From NCBI RefSeq assembly GCF_003182275.1, contig NZ_QGTR01000006.1:186001-250000 (forward strand): a stretch of 64,000 nucleotides of DNA, in the 5' to 3' direction. The notes below the pieces were generated by a model. That model saw nothing but the letters and a program-made list of their open reading frames with translations, was not told the origin of the DNA and searched no databases. Below are positions 62,294-64,000 of this stretch, piece after piece. The position numbers and the translations under genes are program-made. This stretch comes from Hoeflea marina (GTDB taxonomy: Bacteria; Pseudomonadota; Alphaproteobacteria; Rhizobiales; Rhizobiaceae). Position 1 is the first letter of the stretch. Each line of letters opens with the position of its first letter.

Positions 62294-62961
62294 CGGCGCG
62301 GGGGCTCCCGCCTGATCGCAGAGCCGAGGTGGTTCATGAGAGCCTGCCAATCCTGGCCTTCAAAGCGGCCGTATCCTTCGGGCAGCCCCAATCGGGATGC
62401 AGCTTCCGCAAGCCCCTGTAGGACGGATCGATTGGGCGCCCCTTCGACCAAGGGATGAGCCGGATCAAGATTGTTCAGCTTCTCCCACTGAGCGAGCGCG
62501 ATGCGATATTGCGGCAGGTTGATGTGGTCACCGGTGTAGCGGGTGGGCCGGCGTGCCCAGTCCACTCCGCCATCGCGGGCCAGCCAGCCCTTCAGCGCTT
62601 CGATCGCCTTGGCGGCGTCCTGGGGGTATCGCAGGAACCGGACGTGGTCGATGCCGGTCTGGCGCTTGACGAAGGCGAGCAGCGCCTTGTCCTCCCGGTT
62701 GGCGACCACGCCGAGATTCCAGGCGGCAATCCAGAGCGCCTGTAGCTTCTTTGCAAATGGGCCATCTAGCAGCCGACGATACTTCGGTGCAGTTCGGCCG
62801 AATCCCAGGCGACGAAACTCGGAGACTACGGCCTCTTGTTGTTGGCACGACATGGCACGCAGTGACCGTTCTCCGGTGACACGTTCATAGAGGTCGCGCA
62901 TCGTGTTCTCGTCCAGACCAAGCTGCTTGCGGCCCGCATGGATTGCGGCGATGCTGGTCAT
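62290..62961 (-). CDS. GemA-like early regulatory protein (Mu gp16)
   Basis: 223 residues. GemA pattern: IAAIHAGRKQLGLDENTMRDLYERVTGERSLRAM, QEAVVSEFRRLGF, LQALWIAAWNLGVV. In Mu, GemA alters host gene expression and DNA supercoiling; the mechanism is not settled. Marks the early/middle border of the prophage. Confidence 0.92.
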   Translation of the reverse strand: MTSIAAIHAGRKQLGLDENTMRDLYERVTGERSLRAMSCQQQEAVVSEFRRLGFGRTAPKYRRLLDGPFAKKLQALWIAAWNLGVVANREDKALLAFVKRQTGIDHVRFLRYPQDAAKAIEALKGWLARDGGVDWARRPTRYTGDHINLPQYRIALAQWEKLNNLDPAHPLVEGAPNRSVLQGLAEAASRLGLPEGYGRFEGQDWQALMNHLGSAIRREPPRR

Positions 62962-63032
62962 GGTTGCATTGCCTGAGTCTTGGTTCGCTTTGGCAATCCA
63001 CTCACGCTGGCAAGATCGAGGAGAAATCGTCC

Positions 63033-63764
63033 ATGGCGTCGGAAGAAAATGGGCCCCATGATTACAGCGGGCGACTTCGCGGGCTGGTACCGACCGTTTT
63101 CATAGGAATGGTGGTGCTGATTGCTGTTCTTGGAAACCCAGGCGACCCCTGGTTCGAATTCCTCAAGGAGTGGCAGACGCTGATTACCGGAGCGCTGGCA
63201 GTTATTGCAGCTTGGTTGACGATCGGTCAAATGGCGCGCGTTGATAGAGAACAAGCTCGCCGGCATGAGGAACTCATGTCGATATCGCTGCGAAAAGACG
63301 CGCTCAAATTGGATCGCTTCTTGGTTGTTCTTCGATCCAATATCGCGACGATTTCGAATGCAATCGCGCCGATTGAAAGTCATTTCAGTGAACGGAATAT
63401 GCCGACCTTCCCCTATCGCACAGCTGTTAGCGATACGATAAGAGCGGTTGAAATTATTGACGGCCAGCAATTGATAGACGAGATCGATGTCTACAAGGAT
63501 TGTAAGGATCTGTGGTCTGGCGAGTTTCTCAATCTTGTCACGAGAGTTCGTAAATCTCGGGCCCTTTGCCGAAGCAAGATTGACCGCTTCCGTGAGCTCC
63601 CTCCTGGCGCAAAAGCTGAAGACGAAACGTCCCGCACAAATGTGAAGATTGATCCGATCAATGAGAGCATTGCGGAATTGAGATCCTCCCACGAAGACAT
63701 TGTCAATCACGTTACCGAACTGAGACGCAAGTACCTGAAAGTGACTGGGCTTCCTCTCAAATAG
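63033..63764 (+). CDS. Moron: two-helix membrane protein on the opposite strand
   Basis: 243 residues. Helices near 19-34 (VPTVFIGMVVLIAVLG) and 48-68 (LITGALAVIAAWLTIGQMA), then a cytoplasmic helical domain (70-243). AT-richer than flanking phage genes and the only plus-strand gene of the prophage part; GAGGAG 8 bp before the ATG. Genes of this kind expressed from a lysogen often exclude other phages, but no family was recognised. Confidence 0.75.
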   Translation: MASEENGPHDYSGRLRGLVPTVFIGMVVLIAVLGNPGDPWFEFLKEWQTLITGALAVIAAWLTIGQMARVDREQARRHEELMSISLRKDALKLDRFLVVLRSNIATISNAIAPIESHFSERNMPTFPYRTAVSDTIRAVEIIDGQQLIDEIDVYKDCKDLWSGEFLNLVTRVRKSRALCRSKIDRFRELPPGAKAEDETSRTNVKIDPINESIAELRSSHEDIVNHVTELRRKYLKVTGLPLK

Positions 63765-63805
63765 TCTCAGAGCGTAAGGAATCGCACGTGCATTGTTTCC
63801 GAAAC

Positions 63806-64000
63806 TCATGAGATGGTTGCCTTCGCCAGATCAATGGTCACGGCCTGCCAGCCATCCGTAATCCGGGCGCGTTGATAAAACCGCACATACTCCTTCGAGC
63901 CCGTCACCCGCATGGCGTCTCGGATCGCCTCCATGGCGCTCAGCCACCGTTCGTCTTCGATCTGCATGCGCAGCAGCATGAAGATCTCGGAGCGGTTGAT
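63806..64000 (-). CDS. DUF3164 phage protein, cut by the window edge
   Basis: The last 64 codons of a minus-strand gene: the frame is open at 64000 and ends with TGA at 63808-63806. Translated by hand: RSEIFMLLRMQIEDERWLSAM, then RDAMRVTGSKEYVRFYQRA and a VTIDLAKATIS end, the C-terminal signature of DUF3164 in Mu-like phages. Early region; function unknown. Confidence 0.85.
   Translation of the reverse strand: MNRSEIFMLLRMQIEDERWLSAMEAIRDAMRVTGSKEYVRFYQRARITDGWQAVTIDLAKATIS

Overview
The window is high-GC chromosomal DNA from an alphaproteobacterium, most likely of the order Hyphomicrobiales (Rhizobiales). The evidence is the carA / GatB-YqeY / dnaG / rpoD neighbourhood, the Rhizobiales-style sigma-70 with a long acidic insert, a DUF930 protein, CHASE3-type and other chemoreceptors, and RIME-like intergenic palindromic repeats. 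The genus cannot be fixed from the sequence alone.

Positions 1 to about 32,640 are host chromosome. They carry a chemoreceptor cut by the window edge, an aldo/keto reductase divergent from a LysR regulator, an MscS channel, a TetR regulator divergent from an alpha/beta hydrolase, a MATE exporter, carA, a GatB/YqeY protein, a PAS-like protein, a LuxR-type regulator, a GGDEF-EAL protein, dnaG, a membrane protein, rpoD, an AT-richer 808-residue gene of unknown function, PaiB, a second chemoreceptor, a TonB-like DUF930 protein, a SnoaL/GNAT pair, two paralogous small secreted basic proteins with duplicated upstream regions, a SIMPL protein and a CAU-anticodon tRNA, probably tRNA-Ile2. The two secreted-protein genes are separated by a 424-bp tandem duplication containing RIME-like elements and a 14-bp inverted repeat.

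Positions about 34,990 to 64,000 are a transposable (Mu-like) prophage transcribed right to left and running off the right edge. From the right it shows the early DUF3164 and GemA genes, a Mor-type middle activator, lysis genes, Mu-like packaging and head genes (gp26-like, DUF3486, TerL, DUF935 portal, MuF, protease/scaffold, cement, capsid, DUF1320, gpG, DUF1834), then a P2-order contractile tail module (V, W, J, I, fibres, FI, FII, E/E', T, U, X, D), and a Dam methylase at the distal end. Most genes overlap by ATGA or TGATG. The tail chaperone has a P2-type T_TTT_TTG slippery site. The tape-measure gene lacks its 5' part, so the prophage is probably defective. A perfect or near-perfect CTGACA-NN-TGTCAG palindrome recurs upstream of three structural-gene blocks. 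A plus-strand membrane-protein gene sits as a moron between gemA and DUF3164.

Between the tRNA and the prophage (32,735 to 34,866) lie a small glycine-zipper protein and a TIR-domain protein fused to a CobT-type VWA module. This fusion is the best candidate for an undescribed system: a probable NAD-consuming effector joined to a cobaltochelatase-like metal-ion-dependent adhesion fold.
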